64,000 nt of DNA from positions 5,208,001-5,272,000 of the forward strand of contig NZ_CP155079.2 in the NCBI RefSeq assembly GCF_039634365.2, read 5' to 3'. Within the stretch, counting starts at the first letter, position 1; every line of letters begins with the position of its first letter. Positions 8,888 to 16,705 of this stretch are shown here, piece after piece. The position numbers and the translations under genes are program-made. This DNA comes from Mucilaginibacter sp. PAMB04168 (GTDB taxonomy: Bacteria; Bacteroidota; Bacteroidia; Sphingobacteriales; Sphingobacteriaceae). The notes beneath the pieces are model-generated. The model was not told the DNA's origin and ran no database searches. It worked only from the letters and a program-made list of their open reading frames with translations.

Positions 8888-10537
8888 TTATGCAAAAGGA
8901 AACGAGATCTGAATCTGAAGTCCCTTACCCGCTCCGCTGTCAAAATTAATTGTGCCGCCAATGGTTTTTATACGGTTTCCCGTACTGATGAGCCCGTTTT
9001 TAAATTGGTAGCCCTGTGGAAGACCAATGCCATTATCCTGATAAATAATTTTGATCTGATCAGCTCCTGCGGCAAATTTTAATGTTACCAAATTTGCCTG
9101 GCTATGCTTTCTCATGTTGATCATTACCTCCTGCAGTATATGCTCGATCTCAAATTTGTTTCCATCACTAACATTTGCCCATAATTCAGGATTGTTTCCA
9201 ACGAGTACTACTTTGAGTTCCCCAGTAGCGAATGCCGAAATCATTTGAGTCAATTGCTGATTGAATAGTAGAGAGGCTTCCTGAGGGTATTCATAAGAAA
9301 TGTCCCGGGATCGTTCGTACATGAGCTCAATTTGATCCAGGAGTTGTTCTTTTTCTAATTTATCCTGATTCTCTATCTCTGTCATCATCCGGTAGAGCCC
9401 GTTTGCAACAACATCATGGACTTTTTTAGAAGTCTTGAGCTGGTTGTCACGAATTGTCGCTTGTGCCTCCAAGTGTAATCGCAGCTTTCGTTTCCTGTAC
9501 CATATAATTGCCAGTATACAGCCGACTATTATGACAAAAAGTGTGAAATAAAACCGGATGCTTTGCTTGAAAATCTCGTACTGCTTTTCTGTATTATCTT
9601 TTTGAAGTTTAAGATTATCCGCTTTACGCTTTTCTGCTTCATAACGAATGAGTGCGAATTGGTTTTTAGCCGCGTTGCGGACAGTTTGCAAACTGTCGCT
9701 GAGCTGCTCATAGCGAAGGAAATATTGTTTTGTGGATGGTGCTGGCGCAGATCTGATTAAGTGCTGCAATGCCTCTAATTGGTCATCCGGATTGTGCAAT
9801 TGTCTGGAAAGTCTATACATCTCATTAGCATAAAAGAAAGCGGAATCAGGGTGGGAATAACGGTAATATTCTGCCAAATGTGAATAGCTTGAGCTCAACC
9901 CCCAAAGGTCGTTTTCTTTCCGGCGAATTTTTAACGCTTTTACCAATTCGGGTGCAGCAAAGTACTTAGGATTTTCCATCCACTTAGTCTTCGCCATATT
10001 CGTTAGGATCCGGGCATAAGAGCCTCCTTTATTTTTAGCTAAGTGGATTGCCTGGTTGTATAGTTTAAGTGCTTTTGAATATTCTTTCTTCCTTTGGTAA
10101 GCAACGGCGGTGTTATTGAGAAGCGTTGTCCGCAAGTTGCTGTCAGATGTTAATGTTAAAGCCTTTCCCGCATATTCTATGACACCATTCCAGTCTTTCA
10201 AATTGAAGGCTGCGGTCCCTAATTCGTTGTAGATTTCAGCCATGGTTTTATGGTCATCGCTTTTTGAATACCTTAGTGACTGAATCAAGCTTTCTTGGCT
10301 CCCAAAGTAGTCTCCTGCTTCTGATTGGATGAGTGACATATTAGTAAAGGCCATGGATACTTGTTGGCTATCCTTTGATTGACCTGTCGTTACCTTATTG
10401 AAGTAAAAGAAAGCCGAATCTTTATTTGTACTTAACAAATCATAAGCATGGCGGTAGTCCACCCAATTGTCTGCCTTTTTCTGCTGGGGCTTTTTCCTGC
10501 ATGCAGCCAAAACGACCATAGCTAAGGTCAAAGCCAT
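8888..10537 (-). CDS. TPR sensor histidine kinase
   Basis: About 549 residues from the ATG at 10537 (an in-frame TTG lies 15 nt upstream). The N-terminus has a lipoprotein-type signal ending LAAC. About 270 residues of TPR-like helical repeats follow, then a short coiled coil, one membrane helix (FYFTLFVIIVGCILAIIWY, near residue 335), a HisKA_3-like dimerisation helix with the phosphorylatable His in KVHDVVANGLYRMM, and an ATPase domain ending in DNGIGLP and a glycine-rich lid. Such TPR kinases paired with a LuxR-type regulator are frequent in Bacteroidota and sense unknown envelope signals. It forms an operon with the regulator. Confidence 0.85.
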   Translation of the reverse strand: MALTLAMVVLAACRKKPQQKKADNWVDYRHAYDLLSTNKDSAFFYFNKVTTGQSKDSQQVSMAFTNMSLIQSEAGDYFGSQESLIQSLRYSKSDDHKTMAEIYNELGTAAFNLKDWNGVIEYAGKALTLTSDSNLRTTLLNNTAVAYQRKKEYSKALKLYNQAIHLAKNKGGSYARILTNMAKTKWMENPKYFAAPELVKALKIRRKENDLWGLSSSYSHLAEYYRYSHPDSAFFYANEMYRLSRQLHNPDDQLEALQHLIRSAPAPSTKQYFLRYEQLSDSLQTVRNAAKNQFALIRYEAEKRKADNLKLQKDNTEKQYEIFKQSIRFYFTLFVIIVGCILAIIWYRKRKLRLHLEAQATIRDNQLKTSKKVHDVVANGLYRMMTEIENQDKLEKEQLLDQIELMYERSRDISYEYPQEASLLFNQQLTQMISAFATGELKVVLVGNNPELWANVSDGNKFEIEHILQEVMINMRKHSQANLVTLKFAAGADQIKIIYQDNGIGLPQGYQFKNGLISTGNRIKTIGGTINFDSGAGKGLQIQISFPFA

Positions 10538-10606
10538 CGATACTTTTGTCAAGGTTTTTTCTTTTAAAAGTATACAAAATGTGCGACGACCTCAAACGAT
10601 ATGCTA

Positions 10607-10642
10607 TAAAAAGCAACAAGGCAAACCGAAGCTTGCCTTGTT
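10607..10642 (-). terminator. Rho-independent terminator
   Basis: On the minus strand a 10-bp perfect stem AACAAGGCAA / TTGCCTTGTT with loop GCTTCGGT is followed by GCTTTTTA. It lies 6 nt after the stop of the 57-residue ORF and so marks that ORF as a separate transcription unit from the kinase downstream. Confidence 0.75.
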
Positions 10643-10647
10643 ATGAA

Positions 10648-10821
10648 TTATCCTAAATGACCTATTGGTGGCGGAGGTGGCGGAGGTATATGTCCAACAT
10701 CGCCACCGGAATCGCCATCATCTCCCATGGTGGTAATGATAGTGGAATTAGTATGATCTATTAAATTTGGAGGCACGGGGCATCCTAAAGCCAATAAAAT
10801 GGCAACTATGATTGATAACAT
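10648..10821 (-). CDS. 57-residue lipoprotein-like peptide with Pro tail
   Basis: Reading from the ATG at 10821: hydrophobic start MLSIIVAILLALGC with a lipobox-like LALGC, a short Asp/Gly stretch DDGDSGGD, then seven prolines in a row and the end IGHLG. It has its own terminator and a likely promoter with a 235-nt leader, which makes it more than a chance ORF. No family recognised. It could be a small surface lipoprotein, a signal peptide, or a regulatory leader product. Confidence 0.5.
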   Translation of the reverse strand: MLSIIVAILLALGCPVPPNLIDHTNSTIITTMGDDGDSGGDVGHIPPPPPPPIGHLG

Positions 10822-11057
10822 TTTTTTAAATTTTTAAAAGGTGATTAACTACCGCAGAAGTGCCCCCGGACCTTGCCGGGAGTACCCTACTGCGAACCTG
10901 GTAAGAAGCGCTTCTTACACTGTTTGGGAAGTGTGAGCATTGATCGCGGAAGCTGCTAACTGCTTCCCAAGCCGGTCATCAACTGCCGCTTTCTTTGCTC
11001 TGATAGAGATCAGTTGTATGCAGGAACTTTGCTAGCGGTAAAGGTCCTGCCTGATTT
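10822..11057 (-). ncRNA. Structured RNA leader upstream of the 57-residue gene
   Basis: Read on the minus strand, almost the whole stretch pairs with itself. A closing stem joins 11035-11040 (TACCGC) to 10850-10855 (GCGGTA), continued by AAGT/ACTT at 11026-11029 and 10858-10861. Inside are CAACTG/CAGTTG (11011-11016 with 10980-10985), GGAAGC/GCTTCC, an 18-nt perfect palindrome at 10901-10918, and CCCGG/CCGGG at 10865-10880. The CTTCC segment at 10963-10967 has two competing partners, 10924-10931 and 10948-10953, so two folds exclude each other. It resembles no riboswitch or housekeeping RNA I know. It may be a cis-regulator or a small RNA. Confidence 0.5.
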
Positions 11058-11063
11058 CTGAAA

Positions 11064-11071
11064 CAAATGTA
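11064..11071 (-). promoter_or_regulatory. -7 box TACATTTG for the structured RNA
   Basis: The minus strand reads TACATTTG, an exact TAnnTTTG Bacteroidota -7 element. Transcription would start about six bases downstream, just before the folded leader. The -33 region has no clear TTTG. Confidence 0.45.
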
Positions 11072-11100
11072 GAGCGGCATAAACGCCTTTGCAGCAGCGG

Positions 11101-11158
11101 ATTCCGGTCATTCCGGTCATTCCGAAGGGATTCCGGAAATACCGGTCAGATTCCGGAA
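11101..11158. repeat. Iterated TTCCGG sites upstream of 11193
   Basis: ATTCCGGTC occurs twice in tandem (11101-11109, 11110-11118), then ATTCCG at 11119, TTCCGGAA at 11131-11138, ACCGGT at 11141-11146 and TTCCGGAA again at 11151-11158. Closely spaced half-sites, some of them palindromic, between two divergent transcription units look like a multi-site operator. Confidence 0.5.
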
Positions 11159-11192
11159 AATCCTTTAGCTTTACCTTTTAAAAAAATTGAAA

Positions 11193-12164
11193 ATGTTTGC
11201 TGATTATAAGTTACAGGTCGTACAGGCCTATCAGGAAATGAAAAAGGGAAATCAGCTTTCCCTCAATCTGATGGGGTCCACACCTGCCAGACTTCGGGCA
11301 GAATGTATGGCAGTATTGAACGCCAGGTATGAAAGAAAAGACGAACCTACGTTAAGGTTGTTTTTTGGTCAAAAGGAAGACCCCAATGCCTATATGCAAA
11401 CGATAAGGCATTTTGAAGCTGACAAGTTTAAGCCGCTGGATAATTTTCTTAAAGGGATCACCAGTGACACGGATCATAAGAATATTGAACTTTTGGCCTG
11501 GCTCATTGGCTTTGAACCCAGGCCCTACCGGTTTACGATAGATAAGCCTGAACCGATGCAGACCGATACTCGGGTTCCTCTTTCATCGGAGAATAAAGAG
11601 GAGGAGCAAACTGCAACCCTTCAGGGTGCAGGGGATGGTGATTTAAAGTCCGGTCCGGCCGAACAGGCAGATGAAAAAGTTACTGCACCTCATCATCTGC
11701 TAGCGCCGGCAAACCGGCCCTTCGATCACGCAGATGCCAGTAGAATACCATCAAATTCCCGAATACGCAATCGCGTCCTGCTGGCATTGGTAACCGGGCT
11801 TATCAGTGTAGGAATTTATCTGGCACTGCACAGAAAATCACCAGGGCAGATTAGGCCATTGCTACTGTCGGGACAAGAAAGCTGCATGTATTGGACAGGA
11901 GACCGATATCAGCAGACCTCCTGTAAGCAGAGGCGCGGGGATACCTTGGTCATCGCGCTGGATCAGGAAAGACTAAATCACTTGATGCGTATTACGGAGC
12001 CCGATACCCTCACAGAAAATTCCCTAGGGAAAACCTGGTATAGCTATATTAATGGGAATATGGAATTTTTTACAGCAGATGGGTTTCACCCTGAATATCC
12101 GGATAGGAAATTGAGGCGAGTTACTCGTTCTATTCTTCTAAAGTATAGTAAAAAGTCTGAGTAA
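11193..12164 (+). CDS. Single-pass membrane protein of unknown function
   Basis: 323 residues from the ATG at 11193 (a TTG two codons earlier is also in frame). Residues 1-110 form a helical cytoplasmic domain containing LMGSTPARLRAECMAVL, FKPLDNFLKGIT and IELLAWLIGFEPRPY. A charged linker follows, then one membrane helix VLLALVTGLISVGIYLAL near residue 200 and a ~110-residue outer domain with two Cys and a YSYINGNMEFFT motif. I know no function; the N-terminal domain could bind DNA or a partner. The repeats just upstream suggest tight regulation. Confidence 0.65.
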   Translation: MFADYKLQVVQAYQEMKKGNQLSLNLMGSTPARLRAECMAVLNARYERKDEPTLRLFFGQKEDPNAYMQTIRHFEADKFKPLDNFLKGITSDTDHKNIELLAWLIGFEPRPYRFTIDKPEPMQTDTRVPLSSENKEEEQTATLQGAGDGDLKSGPAEQADEKVTAPHHLLAPANRPFDHADASRIPSNSRIRNRVLLALVTGLISVGIYLALHRKSPGQIRPLLLSGQESCMYWTGDRYQQTSCKQRRGDTLVIALDQERLNHLMRITEPDTLTENSLGKTWYSYINGNMEFFTADGFHPEYPDRKLRRVTRSILLKYSKKSE

Positions 12165-12303
12165 TAGTCCCGAATTAGCCAGAACGAGTTAGGATATAGA
12201 TTCTTCAATTAATGAATGTCTAAATTTCTGATGATAGTTAATCGACTTTGTTTCATTTGTAGTTGTTATAAATCTCTTAGCTGAAAAATCTCTTCTTATT
12301 AGG

Positions 12304-12319
12304 TGTGATTAGGCTCACA
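12304..12319. promoter_or_regulatory. CRP-like TGTGA-N6-TCACA site
   Basis: TGTGA ttaggc TCACA lies 74 nt upstream of the hipB start and matches the enterobacterial CRP consensus exactly. Bacteroidota have CRP/FNR-type regulators, but their sites are poorly defined, so this may be chance. Confidence 0.25.
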
Positions 12320-12342
12320 TATCGTATAGCAACTAATTAAGT

Positions 12343-12389
12343 GTTGTATATTATCTACATTTTGCTTAATATTGTAGAAAGTATCCAAC
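12343..12389. promoter_or_regulatory. hipBA operator, imperfect inverted repeat
   Basis: GTTGTATATTATCTAC (12343-12358) and GTAGAAAGTATCCAAC (12374-12389) are inverted copies matching at 13 of 16 positions, 15 nt apart and ending 3 nt before the hipB ATG. HipB-type antitoxins repress their own operon by binding such pairs; the right arm contains TATCC, the core of the E. coli site. Confidence 0.65.
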
Positions 12390-12392
12390 ATT

Positions 12393-12683
12393 ATGAGATC
12401 TAAACGGCATGTGGTTTTTCCTAAATATCAGCGAATACTGTCAATTTTTGGTGAAAATTTGAAGCTGGCCCGTAAGCGCCGCAAACTGACGGCAGTGCAG
12501 GTGGCTGAACGTGCCGGCATTGACCGCGGGACATTGATAGAAATTGAAAAAGGCAGCCCAAGTGTCTCATTCGGTGCTTACTTTAATGTATTACGGACAC
12601 TTAACCTTCAAGATGATATATTAAAATTAGCAGCTGACGATGAATTTGGAAGGAAGCTGCAGGATTTGGATTTACTTGGTTAA
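12393..12683 (+). CDS. hipB: HipB-like antitoxin (Xre HTH)
   Basis: 96 residues. An Xre-type helix-turn-helix spans about residues 20-75 (FGENLKLARKRRKLTAVQVA followed by AGIDRGTLIEIEKG). It ends 2 nt before the HipA-like kinase, the standard antitoxin-first order. By analogy with HipB it neutralises the kinase and represses the operon through the inverted repeat upstream. Confidence 0.85.
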   Translation: MRSKRHVVFPKYQRILSIFGENLKLARKRRKLTAVQVAERAGIDRGTLIEIEKGSPSVSFGAYFNVLRTLNLQDDILKLAADDEFGRKLQDLDLLG

Positions 12684-12685
12684 TC

Positions 12686-13939
12686 ATGGCTGGAACGAAA
12701 ACAGATATATGGGTGTATGCACACTGGATGGGAATGGAACAGCCTAAGTGCATCGGCATTCTGTCCGCCCAACAAGCAAAAGGAAGGAAAGTCTTTACAT
12801 TTTCCTATGATAAATCTTGGATTAACTCGGCCGAACAGGTTCTATTAGACCCGGATATCGCCTGGTATCCTGGCGCACAGTATCCAAAAGGTAAAGATAA
12901 TTTTGGGGTTTTTATGGATTCGATGCCAGATACCTGGGGTCGTAAACTCATGCAACGAAGAGTTGGGCAATTGGCTCGGGAATCAAAGATGCCTACGCCA
13001 ACACTTTACGAAATCGATTATCTTTTAGGCGTACATGACCAAAGCCGTATGGGTGCACTACGATTCAAGGTCGAGCAGGACGGTCCGTTCTTAGACGATA
13101 ACCCTAAAAATCCTACACCGCCTTGGGCCAGCATTCGGGAATTACAGCACAGTGCCGAAATTTTGGAAGCCGATCAGGATGATAAAGCTATAAATCAATC
13201 TCTGGCATTGCTGCTGGCACCGGGCTCATCACTCGGTGGAGCCCGTCCGAAAGCTAATATTTTGGACGATGATGGTCATCCCTGGATCGCTAAGTTTCCA
13301 TCTGGCGCTGATCAGTTTGATAAAGCCGCCTGGGAATACTTAGCTTATTTGCTGGCTACTAAAGCGGGCATTCAGATGTCAGAGTGCCGGATCGAAAAGG
13401 TATACGGCCCTCACCACACGTTTTTTACTAAGCGATTCGACCGCATAAATGGCGAACGCATCCATTTTGCTTCCGCCATGACCATGACAGGAAGAAATGA
13501 AGAAATCAATAGGGAAGACACACCCAGCTATCTGGACCTCGCTGAATTTCTTCAATACTATGGAGCGTCTATTACAGCTGATCTGGCACAGCTCTGGCGT
13601 CGTTTAATATTTAATATTGCCATATCCAATACTGATGACCATCTACGGAACCATGGATATATTTTAGTGAAGAATGGCTGGCGTTTAGCACCTGCCTATG
13701 ACCTTAATCCGTCCATAGATAAGGATGGCTTGGAACTTAACATAGATACACACAATAACGCATTAGATTTGGACCTCGCCAGATCAGTCGGCGAATACTT
13801 TCAATTGAAAAAGGAAGATATGAATGAGATTATAGAGGAAGTTATGACAGTTGTAAGTACTTGGAAAGAACATGCGAAAGAAATTGGTTTATCCAGAGCT
13901 GAACAGGAGAAAATGTCTGGGGCATTCATGGTGATTTAA
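12686..13939 (+). CDS. hipA: HipA-like Ser/Thr kinase toxin
   Basis: 417 residues, close to the usual length. N-terminal HipA part with FGVFMDSMPDTWGR; glycine-rich loop GSSLGGARPKA, with the ATP-binding Lys probably in PWIAKF; catalytic loop SNTDDHLRNHGYI; metal-binding AYDLNPS, all intact. The best-studied homologue phosphorylates glutamyl-tRNA synthetase and stops growth; other HipA proteins hit other targets, so the substrate here is unknown. Follows hipB in an operon. Confidence 0.88.
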   Translation: MAGTKTDIWVYAHWMGMEQPKCIGILSAQQAKGRKVFTFSYDKSWINSAEQVLLDPDIAWYPGAQYPKGKDNFGVFMDSMPDTWGRKLMQRRVGQLARESKMPTPTLYEIDYLLGVHDQSRMGALRFKVEQDGPFLDDNPKNPTPPWASIRELQHSAEILEADQDDKAINQSLALLLAPGSSLGGARPKANILDDDGHPWIAKFPSGADQFDKAAWEYLAYLLATKAGIQMSECRIEKVYGPHHTFFTKRFDRINGERIHFASAMTMTGRNEEINREDTPSYLDLAEFLQYYGASITADLAQLWRRLIFNIAISNTDDHLRNHGYILVKNGWRLAPAYDLNPSIDKDGLELNIDTHNNALDLDLARSVGEYFQLKKEDMNEIIEEVMTVVSTWKEHAKEIGLSRAEQEKMSGAFMVI

Positions 13940-14398
13940 CTTTAACATGATCAAATGCTTAGTTATTGAGTTTTCAATTATTAAAAATAGACAACTAAGT
14001 GGTTGATTAAAGGTGTGATTTTAGGTGCATTGCCTATGTCATAATGCATCAGCAGCTAAGAATGCGAAGTATGAACACAAACGCATTGTGAGATTTTCGA
14101 CTAATACAACACGTTTGAGATGATACCAGTAATATTTATCGTTTTGAAAGAATTGTTATATTAACGTGAAATCATGCAAATCATGATTCGCGAATCATGA
14201 ATTACACAATGTAATAAAAGCTTACGCTTGATAAATATCTGATTGCGGAAGTGCTTAAAACTTTCGACAAACTTAATTTATGCAAATCTGATACGAGCGA
14301 TGGCGAGTTTCAGTTTTGCAGGCAAAGCGAGGCTGGTGGCGAAAAGACCCAGCACGCTAGTGCATGGTCATGAAGCGACCTGCCGCAGCGTAAGCTCT
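13940..14398. other. Intergenic region with palindrome, possible element end
   Basis: 459 bases without a supported gene. It holds a 20-bp perfect palindrome (14181-14200), ATTAC/GTAAT inverted copies at 14201-14215, and a GC-richer part at 14285-14398 unlike the AT-rich DNA before it. The change of base composition and its place just outside the recombinase-phosphoesterase block make it a candidate left end of the mobilisable element. Confidence 0.4.
14181..14200. repeat. 20-bp perfect palindrome
   Basis: TCATGATTCG followed by its exact reverse complement, with a further AATCATG-like copy just upstream at 14169-14176. Possible recombination core, regulator site or terminator; it lacks a T-run. 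Confidence 0.5.
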
Positions 14399-15085
14399 TT
14401 AGAGATCGACCTCATGAAAATAGGTTATCTTATCCAATACATCAATAAAGGTGGCCGACTTTCCCACCTCATTTACAATCTCGGGTTCGGGAACCAAGGT
14501 ATGACCAACGATCTGATGATAACCATCCAGCATGTCAGCCATCAGTTCTTTCCGGTCCGCCCAGGTAACACCACCCGGCCCTTCACCGCCACGGCTGCTT
14601 CCCGCCTGATGCAATATCCACCGGTGCGCCGTTCTTTCAATTTTATTTAGTAGATCAGCCACCGGATTCTGCTCATCCTGCAATTGCTGGACTAACCGAA
14701 AACTCTTAAACTCGCTGAACCATTTGTTAGTAATGCCTGCATGAGAGATAATTGTATTTCCCTGCTGATAAGCCACCTTAAACAGTTCACTATTTTTTCT
14801 GAACAAAAAGCTTAATGACCGCTGCATAGTTGGACGAAAACCTGAACACAAGTACAGCGGATAATGCAGGTATTGCACATCATGGTTACCCAGCAGCAAT
14901 TCCACCTTGTCCATGTACTTACGCTTTAGTTTGATGATATTTTCCAAGTTTAAACGTATGGTGCTGTCCGGTAAGGTCCAGTGATCAACGTAGTCTCCTA
15001 CAAATACAATTTTGTCATATAGATTGATGTTGATCTCCTGCCAGACGTCTTTCCCATGCAGGTCTCCAATAATAAGATGCTTCAT
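14399..15085 (-). CDS. Calcineurin-like metallophosphoesterase
   Basis: 228 residues with the full metal-binding set: GDLHGKD near residue 7, GDYVD near 30, LLGNHDVQYL near 64, ISHAG near 113 and GHTL near 193. The family includes protein Ser/Thr phosphatases and nucleotide or RNA phosphoesterases; the short form with a PPP-like SHAG motif favours a protein-phosphatase-like enzyme. It starts 30 nt after the recombinase stop, same strand, so it may be co-transcribed as cargo. Confidence 0.8.
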   Translation of the reverse strand: MKHLIIGDLHGKDVWQEININLYDKIVFVGDYVDHWTLPDSTIRLNLENIIKLKRKYMDKVELLLGNHDVQYLHYPLYLCSGFRPTMQRSLSFLFRKNSELFKVAYQQGNTIISHAGITNKWFSEFKSFRLVQQLQDEQNPVADLLNKIERTAHRWILHQAGSSRGGEGPGGVTWADRKELMADMLDGYHQIVGHTLVPEPEIVNEVGKSATFIDVLDKITYFHEVDL

Positions 15086-15115
15086 ATAACAGTTATTTCA
15101 TTTAGTTTTAAATTT

Positions 15116-16378
15116 TCAATGGGGTTCGTTAACCAAAACAAGCGGCTGACCCTGATAGAGCTTCTTAAGCTTTTTCATATCCCGGCTCACCTTGGTATCC
15201 GTTACACGGGCGTAGATCTGCGTAGAGCGGATATTCTTATGGCCGAGCATTTGTCCTACCGTTTCTATCGGAACGCCGTTGGTCAGCGTCACCGTGGTGG
15301 CGAACGTGTGCCTGGCGCAATGAAAGGTCAGCCACTTTGTCCAGCCCATTGCTTTCATAATCTCCTTTAGGTAATAATTGGTCCGCTGATTACTGATCTT
15401 GGGCAAAAGAAAGTCTTCATCCAGATAGCGTGGAAAATCTTTGTAGTGCTCAATCAGCTTGAGCGCAGGGGATAGCAGCGGCACACGTACGCGGTTATTG
15501 TTCTTTACCCGGTGCGTTTGAAGCCATATACCGCCATCCTCACCTTTAACGATGTCAGCTCTTGTAAGCTTAACCACATCCGCATAAGAAAGCCCGGTGT
15601 AACAGCTGAACAGGAACAAATCCCTGGTCAGAAGTAATCTCTTTTTAGGAAGCTTTTTGACAGCCAGTTCATGGAGCTCATCGCTGGTCAGATATTCGCG
15701 GAAAATCTCCTCTTTTTTGGCCCGGTAAGCCACAAAAGGGTTTCGTTTGGCCCAACCGATCTCATTAGCTATTTTCATCATCGTACGCAGCTTTTTGACC
15801 ATTTGAATAGCGGTATTAATCTTGACACCATAATCTACTTTCAGGTAATAATCAAAGTCCCTGACCAGCTGGTAGTCGATATCATCCAGTTTAATGTCAT
15901 CGTTCTTCGTCTTGAGCAGCAAGAACTTTTTCAGCACCCGGTATACCGATTTGTATTTCTGCAAGGTAGCCGGAGTATAGCCTTTACCCAACAGGCCCGC
16001 AATTTGCCCGGTGTGGTAGTCCCATACATCGGATAGCATTTTGGGTGGTTCCAGTTCTTCGCCCTGCATCATCTTCCGAATGTGTAATGGGGAAAAGGCT
16101 TTACCGGCAGCGTATAGCTCCTGCCGGCAGGCATGCGCTTTGGAGTACAAGAGATCCAACCAACTGTTGACCGAGCGTGCATGTTCTTTGTTGCCCTTCG
16201 AGCGTCTGGTGTAACTGTCCCATTCACTTTCGAGGCAATGCCTGCCGGTTGACCATTCCGTGCGCTTTCCATCCACCGTAATGCGGATGTATATAGGGAT
16301 CTGCGGATTCTGGTCCCGTGCGCGTTTCTTAAGATAGAACAGAACAGCAAACGAGTGCGTTTTAAACGGCTCTATGAT
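15116..16378 (-). CDS. Tyrosine recombinase, no normal start codon
   Basis: CTnDOT-type integrase. C-terminal catalytic residues are visible: Arg in FSCYTGLSYADVVKLT region, HCARHTFATTVTL, GHKNIRSTQIYARV with the nucleophilic Tyr. The first canonical start in frame is GTG at 16276, but the frame stays open upstream to 16396 and encodes THSFAVLFYLKKRA and then PQIPIYIRITVDGKR, the expected arm-binding N-terminus. No ATG, GTG or TTG precedes it. I set the start at ATC 16378, where an ATG would be expected; a -1 shift in the A9 run of the preceding gene is the alternative (see findings). It would integrate and excise the element. Confidence 0.75.
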   Translation of the reverse strand: MIEPFKTHSFAVLFYLKKRARDQNPQIPIYIRITVDGKRTEWSTGRHCLESEWDSYTRRSKGNKEHARSVNSWLDLLYSKAHACRQELYAAGKAFSPLHIRKMMQGEELEPPKMLSDVWDYHTGQIAGLLGKGYTPATLQKYKSVYRVLKKFLLLKTKNDDIKLDDIDYQLVRDFDYYLKVDYGVKINTAIQMVKKLRTMMKIANEIGWAKRNPFVAYRAKKEEIFREYLTSDELHELAVKKLPKKRLLLTRDLFLFSCYTGLSYADVVKLTRADIVKGEDGGIWLQTHRVKNNNRVRVPLLSPALKLIEHYKDFPRYLDEDFLLPKISNQRTNYYLKEIMKAMGWTKWLTFHCARHTFATTVTLTNGVPIETVGQMLGHKNIRSTQIYARVTDTKVSRDMKKLKKLYQGQPLVLVNEPH

Positions 16379-16656
16379 CTCTTCGGGCTTTTTTTTTCAG
16401 CCGAAGCAAGCATTTTATCGATATCCTCGGGCTTATAGTATAGGATGCCGCCAATCTTGGTAAATCTTAATTTGCCTTCGACGCGCAGGTTTTGAAGCGT
16501 GTTATGGGAGATATCCAAGATTTCCCGGACATCCTTGGTTTTGAGCCACTTCTTCTGGTACAAGTTCCTGTTCTCCAGTAAGGGCTTCAACATTTCGAAC
16601 AATTCAGTTTTAAAGTCTTGCAGGTCTTTTTTCGTTAATAATTCGCTAGGATTCAC
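16372..16656 (-). CDS. HTH excisionase-like DNA-binding protein
   Basis: 94 residues. A helix-turn-helix_17 domain (MerR/Xis-like) spans about 35-85: WLKTKDVREILDISHNTLQN, then LRFTKIGGILYYK. Proteins of this type help recombinases in Bacteroidota elements. It overlaps the recombinase frame by 7 nt and carries an A9 run at 16389-16397 near its end. Close relative of the protein at 22432-22728. Confidence 0.8.
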   Translation of the reverse strand: MNPSELLTKKDLQDFKTELFEMLKPLLENRNLYQKKWLKTKDVREILDISHNTLQNLRVEGKLRFTKIGGILYYKPEDIDKMLASAEKKSPKRS

Positions 16657-16705
16657 AAGTTGTTATTAGGTGTTTTAATTCGTTCATCAAAGTGGTACCA
16701 TCCTG

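Noticed and set aside
10648..10821. Lanthipeptide or bacteriocin precursor
   Set aside because: No Gly-Gly leader, no Cys/Ser/Thr-rich core and no modifying enzyme nearby; the Cys fits a lipobox better.
10822..11057. 6S RNA, RNase P RNA, tmRNA or a known riboswitch
   Set aside because: Lacks the conserved blocks of RNase P and tmRNA that I know and no known aptamer core; the closing stem alone is not enough for 6S.
14243..14650. 135-codon plus-strand ORF
   Set aside because: It runs antisense through the end of the phosphoesterase gene and lacks a protein-like domain.
16276..16276. GTG as true start of the recombinase
   Set aside because: It would cut off a well-formed arm-binding domain coded upstream in the same frame.
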